From an uncultured Clostridia bacterium (lineage in GTDB: Bacteria; Bacillota_A; Clostridia; Oscillospirales; Oscillospiraceae): a stretch of DNA of 11,738 nucleotides. Below are positions 1-6,237 of the stretch, piece by piece. Each line of letters starts with the position of its first letter. Position 1 is the first letter of the stretch. A model generated the notes under the pieces. The model saw nothing but the letters and a program-made list of their open reading frames with translations, did not search any database and was not told the DNA's origin. The stretch lies in the NCBI GenBank assembly GCA_946410505.1, contig CAMKAP010000042.1, forward strand, positions 1-11,738. Reading direction: 5' to 3'. Position numbers and translations under genes: made by a program.

Positions 1-156
1 CTCTTCCAGCTTCTTGACGGTCTTCTGCAGGTCGATGATGTAGATGCCGTTACGCTCGCAGTAGATGTACTCGGCCATCTTGGGGTTCCAGCGGCGGGTC
101 TGGTGACCGAAGTGGACACCGGCTTCCAGCAGCTGCTTCATGGATACGACAGACAT
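1..156 (-). CDS. rpsB: 30S ribosomal protein S2, N-terminal part (runs off the left edge)
   Basis: Read on the minus strand from the ATG at 154-156, the 52 visible codons give the conserved start of ribosomal protein S2: [20 protein letters not shown], then KMAEYIY and [12 protein letters not shown]2 binds the 30S body near the head and helps recruit S1 and mRNA. The family is about 230-260 residues long, so roughly four fifths of the gene lies beyond position 1; no break is seen in the visible part. A GGAGG box at 164-168, seven bases before the ATG, fixes the start. rpsB is usually followed by tsf (EF-Ts), which would lie outside the window. Transcription probably starts near 266 from a near-consensus promoter. 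Confidence 0.98.
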   Translation of the reverse strand, partial: MSVVSMKQLLEAGVHFGHQTRRWNPKMAEYIYCERNGIYIIDLQKTVKKLEE

Positions 157-266
157 TTGATTTCCTCCAAAATATTTGTTCTATTCCTCCGGGACGCATC
201 TTCCTCTCTTCCAAGCCCGTCTGTCAGGAGGGCCACATGGGGAGAGTCCGCGCCCGTGCGAAATGC
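157..266 (-). promoter_or_regulatory. rpsB 5' untranslated leader, possibly structured
   Basis: About 110 bases separate the predicted transcription start (near 266) from the rpsB start codon. Nested complementary segments can be seen: an outer CTCTC/GAGAG pair (204-208 with 242-246) and an inner GCCC/GGGC pair (215-218 with 230-233), which could form an interrupted stem-loop. Many ribosomal-protein operons are autoregulated by the protein binding its leader, and S2-responsive leaders are known in other bacteria. The pairing here is short, so regulation by S2 is only a possibility. Confidence 0.3.
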
Positions 267-272
267 CTTGAT

Positions 273-301
273 ATTATACAAATATTCTTCCCAAATTGCA
301 A
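273..301 (-). promoter_or_regulatory. sigma-A promoter of rpsB
   Basis: On the minus strand, TTGCAA (296-301) and a perfect TATAAT (273-278) are separated by exactly 17 bp. The predicted start is near 266. Phased A-tracts just upstream (311-331) could act as an UP element, as expected for a strongly expressed ribosomal-protein gene. Confidence 0.85.
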
Positions 302-310
302 GAGCTTTCT

Positions 311-331
311 GAAACTTTTTGGAAACTTTTT
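311..331. repeat. tandem direct repeat GAAACTTTTT x2 between two divergent promoters
   Basis: GAAACTTTTT occurs at 311-320 and again at 322-331, an 11-bp period close to one helical turn. It lies between the -35 boxes of rpsB (296-301) and tatA (341-346). For rpsB the resulting A-tracts fall at about -50 and -62, near UP-element position. It could alternatively be a two-half-site operator. Confidence 0.6.
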
Positions 332-340
332 CTCCGGTGA

Positions 341-369
341 TTGACGGTGAAAAAAAGCTGGTATATGAT
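341..369 (+). promoter_or_regulatory. sigma-A promoter of tatA-like gene
   Basis: TTGACG (341-346) and TATGAT (364-369) have a 17-bp spacer; each matches consensus at five of six bases. The predicted start is near 376, about 30 bases before the tatA ATG. The promoter diverges from that of rpsB. Confidence 0.8.
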
Positions 370-404
370 AAATCACAAGTTCAGTATACAGCGGAGGGAA
401 AAGC

Positions 405-560
405 ATGAGATTCGGCGTTCAGGAACTGATCATCATCCTGATCATCGTCATCATCGTCTTCGGCCCCACCCAGCTCCCCAAGCTCAAAAAGATGTTCAAG
501 AAGAGCACAAAGGAGCTGCGGGACGCCGTCAAGAGCGATAAGGACGATCAGGACGAATAA
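405..560 (+). CDS. tatA: Sec-independent protein translocase subunit, TatA/MttA family
   Basis: The 51-residue product has the TatA layout. A very hydrophobic Ile/Val-rich transmembrane helix (about residues 6-20) is followed by the hinge FGPTQLPKL (19-27), then a basic amphipathic helix (about 28-45) and a short acidic tail ending DKDDQDE. TatA oligomers form the pathway through which TatC-bound folded proteins cross the cytoplasmic membrane; substrates carry twin-arginine signals. It is shorter than the usual 60-90 residues but has both required elements. A GGAGGG box (393-398) six bases upstream sets the start. It has its own promoter and terminator, so it is monocistronic. No tatC is in the window, and no signal peptide here has a canonical twin-arginine motif. 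TatA versus TatB/E cannot be settled by sequence at this length. Confidence 0.88.
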   Translation: MRFGVQELIIILIIVIIVFGPTQLPKLKKMFKKSTKELRDAVKSDKDDQDE

Positions 561-566
561 GAAAAC

Positions 567-592
567 GGAGCCGGTTTTGCCGGCTCCTTTTT
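567..592 (+). terminator. intrinsic terminator after tatA, probably shared with the convergent ATPase gene
   Basis: The stem GGAGCCGG (567-574) pairs perfectly with CCGGCTCC (580-587) around a 5-nt loop and is followed by five T (588-592). On the minus strand the same hairpin is followed by a weaker T-rich stretch (GTTTTCTT), so it may also terminate the AAA ATPase gene, whose stop is at 606-608. Confidence 0.9.
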
Positions 593-605
593 CTGCGCAT
601 GATGA

Positions 606-2057
606 TTATTCGCCGTCTGTTTCTCCCCGGGAGCTTTGCTCTTCCTCCGGGTCCTGCAGATCCTCGGGCAGAACGGTCATCAGATCATCCTTGGTGGGCG
701 CTTCCATGGCGGCCACACGGTTGGACTGGCGCACGATCATGTCCTCAAAGCAGTTGCGCACGTCGCGGCCGTTGCCGAAATTCTCGTTGCGCTCCTCATA
801 GAGCTGCGTAAAGAGCGCCGCGGCGGCCTTCTCGGCCTCCTCGCTCATGGTGTAGCTGTTCTTCTGGCACTGCTTGCGGAAGATGGCCATGAGCTGCTCG
901 CCGTTGTAGTCGGGGAAGAAGAAATACTTGTTGAAGCGGGATTCCAGACCGGGGTTGGAGGCCATGAAGTTCTCCATGGGCCCGGTGTAGCCCGCGACGA
1001 TGACGATCAAATCGTCCCGGTGGTCCTCCATCGCCTTGAGGATGGTCTCGATGGCCTCACGGCCAAAGTCGTTTTCACCGCCGGAGGAGAGGGAATAGGC
1101 CTCGTCAATGAAGAGAACACCGCCCAGAGCGGACTTGATGACCTCCTGGGTTTTGAGCGCGGTCTGACCCACGTAGCCCGCCACAAGGCCGGAGCGATCC
1201 ACCTCTACCAGCTGCCCCTTGGACAGCACACCGATGGCGGCATAGAGCCCGGAGACCAGCCGGGCGACGGTGGTCTTGCCGGTGCCGGGGTTGCCGAGAA
1301 AGACCATGTGCAGGCTCATGGGCGGCACGGGCAGATCGTTTTCCTCCCGGAGCTTGCGTACCTTCACGAGGTTCATCAGGTTCTTGACGTCCTTTTTAAC
1401 CTCCTCCAGACCCACCAGGTCCTCAAGCTGCTCCATGAGTTCCTCAAAGCTGGGTTTCTTCTCCTCGCTCTTGACGGCCTCCTTGGCCTGCTCGCCGCCG
1501 GAGGTCTGCACCTGCACCTTGTGCTTTTCCTGGAAGCTGGGCTCCCCGCTGGTCACGTAGTCCAGCGGATTGAGACCCTCGCGGCTCTTGCGCACGCCGG
1601 TGGTGTCACAGATGGCGGTGAGCCGGTCGGTGCACTCGGTGATGAAGGCAGCCTCGCCGTAGGTCACGTCGTCGTCCACCGCGGCAAGGTAGAGAAGGAT
1701 GTTCGTGAGCATGCGGATAAAGGTGCGGGAGGTCTCGCTGCCGCGCCGGGCGTCGCTCTCAGCCATGTTCCAGAAGAACACCGGAGGCAGGAAGGCGTCC
1801 TCCTCGCAGGCGGCGCTGGTCAGGCTCCACAGCAGCCACTTGGGCTGGGGCTGGGTGCGGGAATAGATCTGGTTTGCCATGGCCACATGGCGCTCGTTGA
1901 TGCTGCCGGCCCGGCTCCAGAGGGAGAGGGCGCACTTGGTCATAAACTCGTCCAGCTCCTTGGCGAGCCCCGCGTTGCCCACACGGTAAAATGCGTCGGT
2001 GTTGGCCAGATAAATCTTGTGAAACTCCTCGGGGGAGCGGTTCCAGGTCGTAGGCAT
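606..2057 (-). CDS. AAA+ ATPase of the CbbX/SpoVK family with a TerB-like N-terminal region
   Basis: This 483-residue protein has a C-terminal CbbX/SpoVK-type AAA+ module. Visible motifs are Walker A GNPGTGKT (255-262), the AGYVGQT pore-loop segment (293-299), Walker B VLFIDEAY (314-321), a sensor-1 region IVAGY (353-357), an arginine-finger candidate SRF (Arg374) and sensor-2 GNGRDVRN (428-435). Residues 1-170 are a separate helical region. Its LYLAAVDDDVTYGEAAFI stretch (about 122-139) resembles the acidic loop of TerB-like domains; that match is an inference. Residues 175-205 form a charged linker. Relatives remodel complexes (CbbX reactivates Rubisco), but no Rubisco, sporulation or type VII gene is nearby, so the client is unknown. 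An AGGAGA box (2066-2071) precedes the ATG. It is monocistronic with its own promoter. Confidence 0.9.
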   Translation of the reverse strand: MPTTWNRSPEEFHKIYLANTDAFYRVGNAGLAKELDEFMTKCALSLWSRAGSINERHVAMANQIYSRTQPQPKWLLWSLTSAACEEDAFLPPVFFWNMAESDARRGSETSRTFIRMLTNILLYLAAVDDDVTYGEAAFITECTDRLTAICDTTGVRKSREGLNPLDYVTSGEPSFQEKHKVQVQTSGGEQAKEAVKSEEKKPSFEELMEQLEDLVGLEEVKKDVKNLMNLVKVRKLREENDLPVPPMSLHMVFLGNPGTGKTTVARLVSGLYAAIGVLSKGQLVEVDRSGLVAGYVGQTALKTQEVIKSALGGVLFIDEAYSLSSGGENDFGREAIETILKAMEDHRDDLIVIVAGYTGPMENFMASNPGLESRFNKYFFFPDYNGEQLMAIFRKQCQKNSYTMSEEAEKAAAALFTQLYEERNENFGNGRDVRNCFEDMIVRQSNRVAAMEAPTKDDLMTVLPEDLQDPEEEQSSRGETDGE

Positions 2058-2090
2058 GGTGTTCTTCTCCTGTCTATTGTTTCTGGCACT

Positions 2091-2118
2091 ATTATAGTCT
2101 TTTTTCCGCCCCGGTCAA
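2091..2118 (-). promoter_or_regulatory. sigma-A promoter of the AAA ATPase gene
   Basis: On the minus strand, TTGACC (2113-2118) and a perfect TATAAT (2091-2096) are separated by 16 bp. The transcript would start near 2084, giving a short leader of about 27 nt. The -35 box directly abuts the T-tail of the preceding terminator (2119-2157). Confidence 0.82.
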
Positions 2119-2157
2119 GGAAAAGGAGGATAGGAAATCTATATTTTCCTATCCTCC
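2119..2157 (-). terminator. intrinsic terminator of the 53-residue Cys-rich protein gene
   Basis: A perfect 13-bp stem (2125-2137 with 2145-2157) encloses a 7-nt loop. On the minus strand it is followed by TTTTCC, which runs straight into the -35 box of the next gene. It lies about 60 bp after the stop of the small gene at 2220-2381, the only minus-strand gene that could feed it. A smaller possible hairpin (GGAAAGC/GCTTTCC) sits between the stop and this terminator. Confidence 0.75.
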
Positions 2158-2219
2158 GGGTTTTGATCGGGCGTTTTTCGGAAAGCTTCCCGCTTTCCCT
2201 CTCCTCTCAAAGCTTACAA

Positions 2220-2381
2220 TCAATCCTTGCACGGATGGGAACATCCGCATCCCCGTCTGCAGCGACGGCGGGGCATCAGCGGGGGCTTCGGCCGGTCTCC
2301 GGCGGGCTTTTCCGCGCTCCGCACCCGCCGCCACACGGCCTCAAAGCCGCGCAGCCTGCGCGCAATTTCCCGGTCTTCCAT
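2220..2381 (-). CDS. small basic Cys-rich protein, 53 residues, function unknown
   Basis: Reading back from the ATG at 2379-2381 gives a 53-residue frame starting MEDREIARRLRGFEAVWRRV and ending CRRGCGCSHPCKD. The N-terminal half is an Arg-rich amphipathic helix containing FEAVWRRV (13-20). A Pro-rich linker follows, and the last 13 residues hold four Cys (41, 45, 47, 51) plus one His (49), which could bind a metal. The evidence for a real gene is a good GAGGTGA ribosome-binding site seven bases upstream, a clean stop at 2220-2222, and a perfect hairpin terminator downstream. It diverges from rsmE. I see no clear promoter of its own in the 90-bp gap. I do not recognise the family and assign no function. 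The alternative is a chance frame in GC-rich DNA, but RBS plus terminator argue against it. Confidence 0.62.
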   Translation of the reverse strand: MEDREIARRLRGFEAVWRRVRSAEKPAGDRPKPPLMPRRRCRRGCGCSHPCKD

Positions 2382-2405
2382 TGAAAATCACCTCAGCCCA
2401 GCCTA

Positions 2406-2434
2406 TTGCAAAGGGCGGAAAGATGTGCGATAAT
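2406..2434 (+). promoter_or_regulatory. sigma-A promoter of rsmE
   Basis: TTGCAA (2406-2411) and GATAAT (2429-2434) are separated by 17 bp, with a predicted start near 2441, about 32 bases before the rsmE ATG. Confidence 0.7.
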
Positions 2435-2472
2435 AATCCATACTGATTCAAATCATCCGTGAGGTGTGCGAA

Positions 2473-3204
2473 ATGGCGAGATTCTTTATGGCCGGGACCA
2501 ATCTTCTGGGCGGCACGGCGATCATCCGCGGCAGGGACGCGGAGCATGTGCGCGTGCTGCGCATCCGTCCGGGGGAGGACGTGACCATCTGCGACACCCA
2601 GGGGACGGACTATAAATGCCGCCTGGTGCGTGCGGACAAGGACGAGGCCGAACTGGAGGTCATCGAGGTCGTGCCCTGCACGGCGGAGCCCAGTGTGAAG
2701 GTGACGGTGCTCTGCGGCCTGCCCAAGGGCGACAGGACGGACTATATCATCCAGAAGTCCGTGGAGGCCGGTGCGGCGCGGATCCTGTTTTTCCAGTCCG
2801 AGCGCTGCGTGGCACGGCCCGAGACGCCGGAGAAGAAGATCGACCGCTGGCAGCGCATCGCGGAGGAGGCCGCCAAGCAGTCCGGCCGGGGCATCATCCC
2901 CGAGGTGGGCTGGGCCGGCAACTTTGCCGACGCGCTCAACGAGGCCATCCATACGGATCTGGCCCTCTTCATGTACGAGACAGGCGAGCGGGAGAAGCTC
3001 AACGAGGTGCTGGATCAAAACCGCGGCATTGCCACCGCCGCCATCGTCACCGGCCCGGAGGGCGGCTTTGCGGAGTTTGAGGCGAAGCTTGCACAGATCG
3101 CGGGGCTGCACGTTTGCTCCATGGGTGAGCGCATTCTGCGCTGCGAGACGGCGCCGGTGGTGGCGCTCACCGCGGTCATGTACGCCACGGGGAACCTGAG
3201 CTGA
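2473..3204 (+). CDS. rsmE: 16S rRNA (uracil(1498)-N(3))-methyltransferase
   Basis: The 243-residue product matches RsmE in length and layout. An N-terminal PUA-like beta region (about 1-70, starting MARFFMAG) is followed by a C-terminal SPOUT methyltransferase domain (about 75-240). Family signatures are GLPKGDRTDYIIQKSVEAGA (82-101), EEAAKQSGR (131-139), the SAM-binding IVTGPEGGF (191-199) and the trefoil-knot segment SMGERILRCETAPVVAL (216-232). RsmE methylates N3 of U1498 in the decoding region of 16S rRNA using S-adenosylmethionine, acting on assembled 30S subunits as a dimer. The ATG at 2473 is preferred over the in-frame GTG at 2464 because a GAGGTG box (2461-2466) lies six bases before it and overlaps the GTG. 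In many Firmicutes prmA precedes rsmE; here it stands alone with its own promoter and terminator. Confidence 0.96.
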   Translation: MARFFMAGTNLLGGTAIIRGRDAEHVRVLRIRPGEDVTICDTQGTDYKCRLVRADKDEAELEVIEVVPCTAEPSVKVTVLCGLPKGDRTDYIIQKSVEAGAARILFFQSERCVARPETPEKKIDRWQRIAEEAAKQSGRGIIPEVGWAGNFADALNEAIHTDLALFMYETGEREKLNEVLDQNRGIATAAIVTGPEGGFAEFEAKLAQIAGLHVCSMGERILRCETAPVVALTAVMYATGNLS

Positions 3205-3225
3205 GTTTTTCAATTCACACAGAAT

Positions 3226-3267
3226 AAAAAGGCGTTCTCAAAACTGCTGTTTTGAGAACGCCTTTTT
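3226..3267. terminator. bidirectional intrinsic terminator between rsmE and the macro-like gene
   Basis: A perfect 14-bp stem (3231-3244 with 3249-3262) closes a 4-nt loop. It is flanked by five A on the left and five T on the right, so it has a U-tract in both transcripts. It ends rsmE on the plus strand and the three-gene operon ending at 3269 on the minus strand. Confidence 0.95.
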
Positions 3268-3268
3268 C

Positions 3269-3976
3269 TTACCAGTCTGTCTCGGCGTAGATCTGCTTGA
3301 GCCTTTCGATCTCCGCCTCGCTCAGCGGCTCCTGCAGGGGGTTGTTGCCCACCCGGTAGCAGGCTTCGAAGTAGGGGATCGGCGCCACGTCTCGACGCTC
3401 GGGGCGCAGATCGACGCGGACGTAATGCCCGTCGTCCAGCTCGAAGATGGCGTGATCCCGATACCAGCCGATGTAGGAGACGATCTGCGGCTTGCGGAAT
3501 TTCACGCGGCTCAGAGCGAGCAGTTCTTCGCTGTCTGCGACGAAAAACACCTGCAGATCCGTATTCTCCGCCTCCACCAGCGCGATGCGAACCGCCTCTT
3601 CGCGGGGAAAGCGATAGTAGTTGGCGGAGAGGAAGGGCGTGGCGAGGCTTCTGAGCCCCAGCTCCTTCGCCAGGGCGAAGAGATTCTGATAGCAGCGGTG
3701 GAGAATCAGCAGCTCGTTGGATTTGCCCTCGACCCACTGGGGCGCTGCACAGAGGAATACTCTGTCGAAGGGAAGCGTCCCGACCTCCGCCGCGGCGCAG
3801 CTCCCCACCGGGAGAAAGCCTGTGCGGCGGATGGTGTCCCGCAGCGCGATCCCGCCCGCCTCGCTGAGACGGCGGAAGGAGGGCGCGTCTGTGGCGGTGA
3901 GGGAGACCTCCACACCCAGCACGGGTGCATCGGCCTCAACACGCAGAATATCTTCTCTTGTTACGATATAGGACAT
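3269..3976 (-). CDS. diverged macro-domain-like protein with C-terminal extension
   Basis: The first 150 or so of 235 residues resemble a macro domain, the ADP-ribose-binding fold. I see the start IVTREDILRVEADAP (4-18), a GGIALRDTI segment (41-49), a LPFDRVFLCAAP strand (68-79), then ELLILHRCYQNLFALAKELG (88-107), LATPFLSANYYRFPREEAVRIA (111-132) and a closing strand LQVFFV (141-146). The expected Asn-rich segment after the first strand (VDAIVNAAN in active members) is absent, replaced by VLGVEVSLTATD, so ADP-ribose hydrolysis is doubtful. Residues about 160-235, with YIGWYRDHAIFELDDGHYVRV, form an extension I cannot assign. It is the last gene of an operon, 12 bp after the epimerase stop, with GGAGG at 3982-3986. 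Ligand and role are unknown. Confidence 0.72.
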   Translation of the reverse strand: MSYIVTREDILRVEADAPVLGVEVSLTATDAPSFRRLSEAGGIALRDTIRRTGFLPVGSCAAAEVGTLPFDRVFLCAAPQWVEGKSNELLILHRCYQNLFALAKELGLRSLATPFLSANYYRFPREEAVRIALVEAENTDLQVFFVADSEELLALSRVKFRKPQIVSYIGWYRDHAIFELDDGHYVRVDLRPERRDVAPIPYFEACYRVGNNPLQEPLSEAEIERLKQIYAETDW

Positions 3977-3988
3977 GGCAGCCTCCGC

Positions 3989-4870
3989 TCACGCATGGAA
4001 TGCGATGCTATAGTGGATCTTCTTCGTCTCACCGGGGCCGAGCCGCTCCACATAGGGCTTTTCGGAAATGTCTCCTGTGAAGCCCTCGTCGTCACAGCGG
4101 CCAAACCAGGGCTCCAGACAGAGAAAAGGTCCTGCGGGGTTGGCCCAGACCGCGAGGATCGGGAATTCGCCGCAGTGCAGGCTCACCCAGGGCGTGCCCT
4201 CCGGGCGGAGGATCTGCACGCTGTCGATCCGCTGGCCCTCGAAGATCCAGGTCTCGGGCACGTCGGCGGCGTAGGGAGCCCGGCCGTCTTTGAGCGCGAG
4301 GGACTTGCCCTGCGCCGGCAGACCGAAGCCCGCGGGGCTTGCGCCGAAATAACGCAGGCTGTCCCGTCCGGGAAAGCCGATCAAGCAGTCTTCCTTGTTC
4401 ACGCCCGCGGGCGGCAGAAAGCCGGGATGCCCGCCGATACAGTAGAACATGGTCTCGCCGCCCGCATTGCTCACTTCCCATTCGATGTGCAGCAGGCGGG
4501 CGTTTTCCGCGTCCAGCCGGTGGCGCACCAGCAGCCGGAAGTCGAAGGGGTAGAGGGCCTTCGTCCTTTCGTCGGCGCAGAGCAGGTGGCTGAGAGAATC
4601 CGCCGTCTCCTCCGTGCATACGAAATCCAGATCCCGGGCAAAGCCGTGCTGGGTCTTCATCTCGTATTCTTTGCCGCCAACGCGGTATTTCCCGCCGACG
4701 ACCCTGCCCACAAAGGGGAAAAGGATGGGCGCGTGCCGGTTCCAGACCGCGGGGTCCGCGCCCCAGAGCCGCTCGGCCGAAAGCTCCTTGTCGTAGACGG
4801 AGCTCAGCTCCGCGCCCTTGTCGGCCACGCAGAGCCGCAGGGCTTCGTTCTCCAGAATATGAACTGCCAT
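3989..4870 (-). CDS. aldose 1-epimerase (mutarotase) family protein
   Basis: The 293-residue cytosolic protein (no signal peptide) matches the galactose mutarotase/LacX-like family. Signatures are WNRHAPILFPFVGRV (43-57), QHGFARD (74-80) containing the first catalytic His (His75), GGHPGF (146-151) with the second His (His148), and FLCLEPW (249-255) with the candidate catalytic base Glu253. All expected catalytic residues are present. The enzymes interconvert alpha and beta anomers of free aldoses or, in related branches, sugar 6-phosphates; the exact sugar cannot be told. It starts 11 bp after the esterase stop, with GGAGG (4876-4880) five bases before the ATG, so it is co-transcribed with the membrane esterase. 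That placement suggests handling of sugars released or imported by this block. Confidence 0.9.
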   Translation of the reverse strand: MAVHILENEALRLCVADKGAELSSVYDKELSAERLWGADPAVWNRHAPILFPFVGRVVGGKYRVGGKEYEMKTQHGFARDLDFVCTEETADSLSHLLCADERTKALYPFDFRLLVRHRLDAENARLLHIEWEVSNAGGETMFYCIGGHPGFLPPAGVNKEDCLIGFPGRDSLRYFGASPAGFGLPAQGKSLALKDGRAPYAADVPETWIFEGQRIDSVQILRPEGTPWVSLHCGEFPILAVWANPAGPFLCLEPWFGRCDDEGFTGDISEKPYVERLGPGETKKIHYSIAFHA

Positions 4871-4881
4871 AGCTGCCTCCC

Positions 4882-6165
4882 TCAGAAGATGCGCTGCAGC
4901 AGATTGTACAGCGCCAGATGCCAGTTGCCGATGGAGTGGTAGCGCATGGGGAACACGTCAAAGTCCGTGTTGACGCCGGTCACGAGCCGCGGCTCCAGGG
5001 CCATCAGCCCATCCACGTCCTGGCACTGGCGGGGCAGAGCGAAGTCGAAGACGCCGCTTGTGACATAGAGGTAGCGGATGGGCAGGGCCGCGAAAGCCTC
5101 GCTTTGAATATGCTCGCGGAAGTAGGCTGCGTCGGTGCGGCTGCCGCTGAAGGTGCCGAACCAGGCAAAATAGTCAAGACTGCCGCAGAAAGCGGAGTGG
5201 AAGGTGGTCACCGCGCCGCGGGACAGGCCCGCAAAGGCCCGGTGCTCCCGGGAGGCGGCAAAGCCCGCCTCGTCGATGCTCTCGGCAAAGGTCGAATATC
5301 TGCTCTCGACTGCCACCATCAGGTCGTTTCTGAGCTCTTCCCGGAAGGAATATGTCAGCGGGTCCAGGCCCGTGTCCATAAAGTCGTCCTCCACATAGAA
5401 GGTGGGCGTGACCACGATCAGAGGCTCGATCTGACCGGAGGCGATCAGATTGTCCAGCATGGTCTTGTTGTTGGGATTCGTGCGCAGCCAGTAGTTTTCA
5501 TCGTCCCCGGTGCCGTGCATCAGGTAGAGGATGTTATACTGCTCTGCCTCGTCATAGCCGTAGGGCAGATAGACCAGAGCCCGTTTCTGCACATCCCGCC
5601 CGTCGCTGCCGTAGGCCTTCGTGTCGTACAGGAGCTCTTCCACCGTGCCCGGCTCGGCGGAGTCCACGCTGTCAAACTGCGCGGGCACCTCCCACACCGT
5701 GTGCCGGGCAAGCCCGGTCAGCGCCCGGTCATGGGCAGACCAGCCGCGCCAGACGCAGAGCGAGGCGAGGCAGATGAACGCAAAGAGCAGCAAGGCGGCC
5801 CGGGGGATACAGCGGCTGCGCAGCTTTCCCGTGAAGAGCAGCACCGTCCCCAGGATGGCCGCGGCTCCGGCGGCAGCCGTCTGCAGCCAAAAAGCCCAGT
5901 TGAAAGCAGTGGTTTCGGCGTAGTTGGTGGTGAAAGCCAGCACAAAGCCGAAAACCGCCACAGGAAGGTTCAGCCAGGGTATGCGGCCCTGCCAGGCGGC
6001 AAAGGCCAGCAGCGCAAAGAGCGTCTGGATGATGAGCAGCGTCACCGTCGCCTCCGGGGTGCCGAGACGCAGATAGCTCCATACGTTCCAGACGCCGCCC
6101 AGGGCGATCAGCACCAGAGCAGACAGATCCAGAAAGTCGCAGAGTTCCTGCCGATTCTTTTTCAT
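4882..6165 (-). CDS. multi-helix membrane protein fused to an esterase-D/CE1-type alpha/beta hydrolase
   Basis: This 427-residue protein has five predicted membrane helices (about 12-34, 40-58, 64-82, 90-112, 121-140) and then an alpha/beta hydrolase domain (about 170-427) of the esterase D, feruloyl/acetyl-xylan esterase type. Visible features are the strand RALVYLPYGY (195-204), the oxyanion-region YLMHGTGDDENYWL (214-227), the nucleophile elbow GLSRG (313-317, Ser315), VTSGVFDFA (368-376) supplying the acid, and GNWHLALYNLL (413-423) with the likely catalytic His416. Positive charges (KKNRQ, LRSRCIPR) put the N-terminus inside, so an odd helix count places the hydrolase outside the cell. 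It likely cleaves acyl or aryl esters on glycans, but the substrate is not shown. It is first in a three-gene operon with its own promoter; a GAGGTG box lies at 6171-6176. Confidence 0.82.
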   Translation of the reverse strand: MKKNRQELCDFLDLSALVLIALGGVWNVWSYLRLGTPEATVTLLIIQTLFALLAFAAWQGRIPWLNLPVAVFGFVLAFTTNYAETTAFNWAFWLQTAAAGAAAILGTVLLFTGKLRSRCIPRAALLLFAFICLASLCVWRGWSAHDRALTGLARHTVWEVPAQFDSVDSAEPGTVEELLYDTKAYGSDGRDVQKRALVYLPYGYDEAEQYNILYLMHGTGDDENYWLRTNPNNKTMLDNLIASGQIEPLIVVTPTFYVEDDFMDTGLDPLTYSFREELRNDLMVAVESRYSTFAESIDEAGFAASREHRAFAGLSRGAVTTFHSAFCGSLDYFAWFGTFSGSRTDAAYFREHIQSEAFAALPIRYLYVTSGVFDFALPRQCQDVDGLMALEPRLVTGVNTDFDVFPMRYHSIGNWHLALYNLLQRIF

Positions 6166-6208
6166 GTTCTCACCTCAGGCCGCACGCAGCGGCAGTATTG
6201 ATAAAATC

Positions 6209-6237
6209 AGTATAGCATAAGGAAGCACAAATGGAAA
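6209..6237 (-). promoter_or_regulatory. probable promoter of the esterase-epimerase-macro operon
   Basis: On the minus strand, TTTCCA (6232-6237; four of six) and TATACT (6209-6214; five of six) have a 17-bp spacer. The predicted start is near 6202, about 37 nt before the ATG. The -35 box lies in the tail of the upstream hairpin, so read-through from the GH3 operon and this promoter share sequence. Confidence 0.62.

Noticed and set aside
636..2384. A 582-codon open frame on the plus strand opposite the AAA ATPase
   Set aside because: It is antisense to a gene with intact Walker motifs, has repetitive Leu/Gly/His composition, and runs through the hairpin and promoter at 2091-2157.
2341..3213. 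A 290-codon minus-strand frame opposite rsmE
   Set aside because: rsmE carries complete SPOUT signatures on the plus strand. The mirror frame starts in the rsmE terminator region and has no RBS.
3425..4942. A 505-codon plus-strand frame across the macro and epimerase genes
   Set aside because: It spans two real minus-strand genes and their RBS-containing junction, with shadow-frame composition and no initiation signal.
4918..6201. A 427-codon plus-strand frame opposite the membrane esterase
   Set aside because: It is antisense to a protein with clear membrane helices and a GLSRG elbow, and it has no RBS or recognisable motif.
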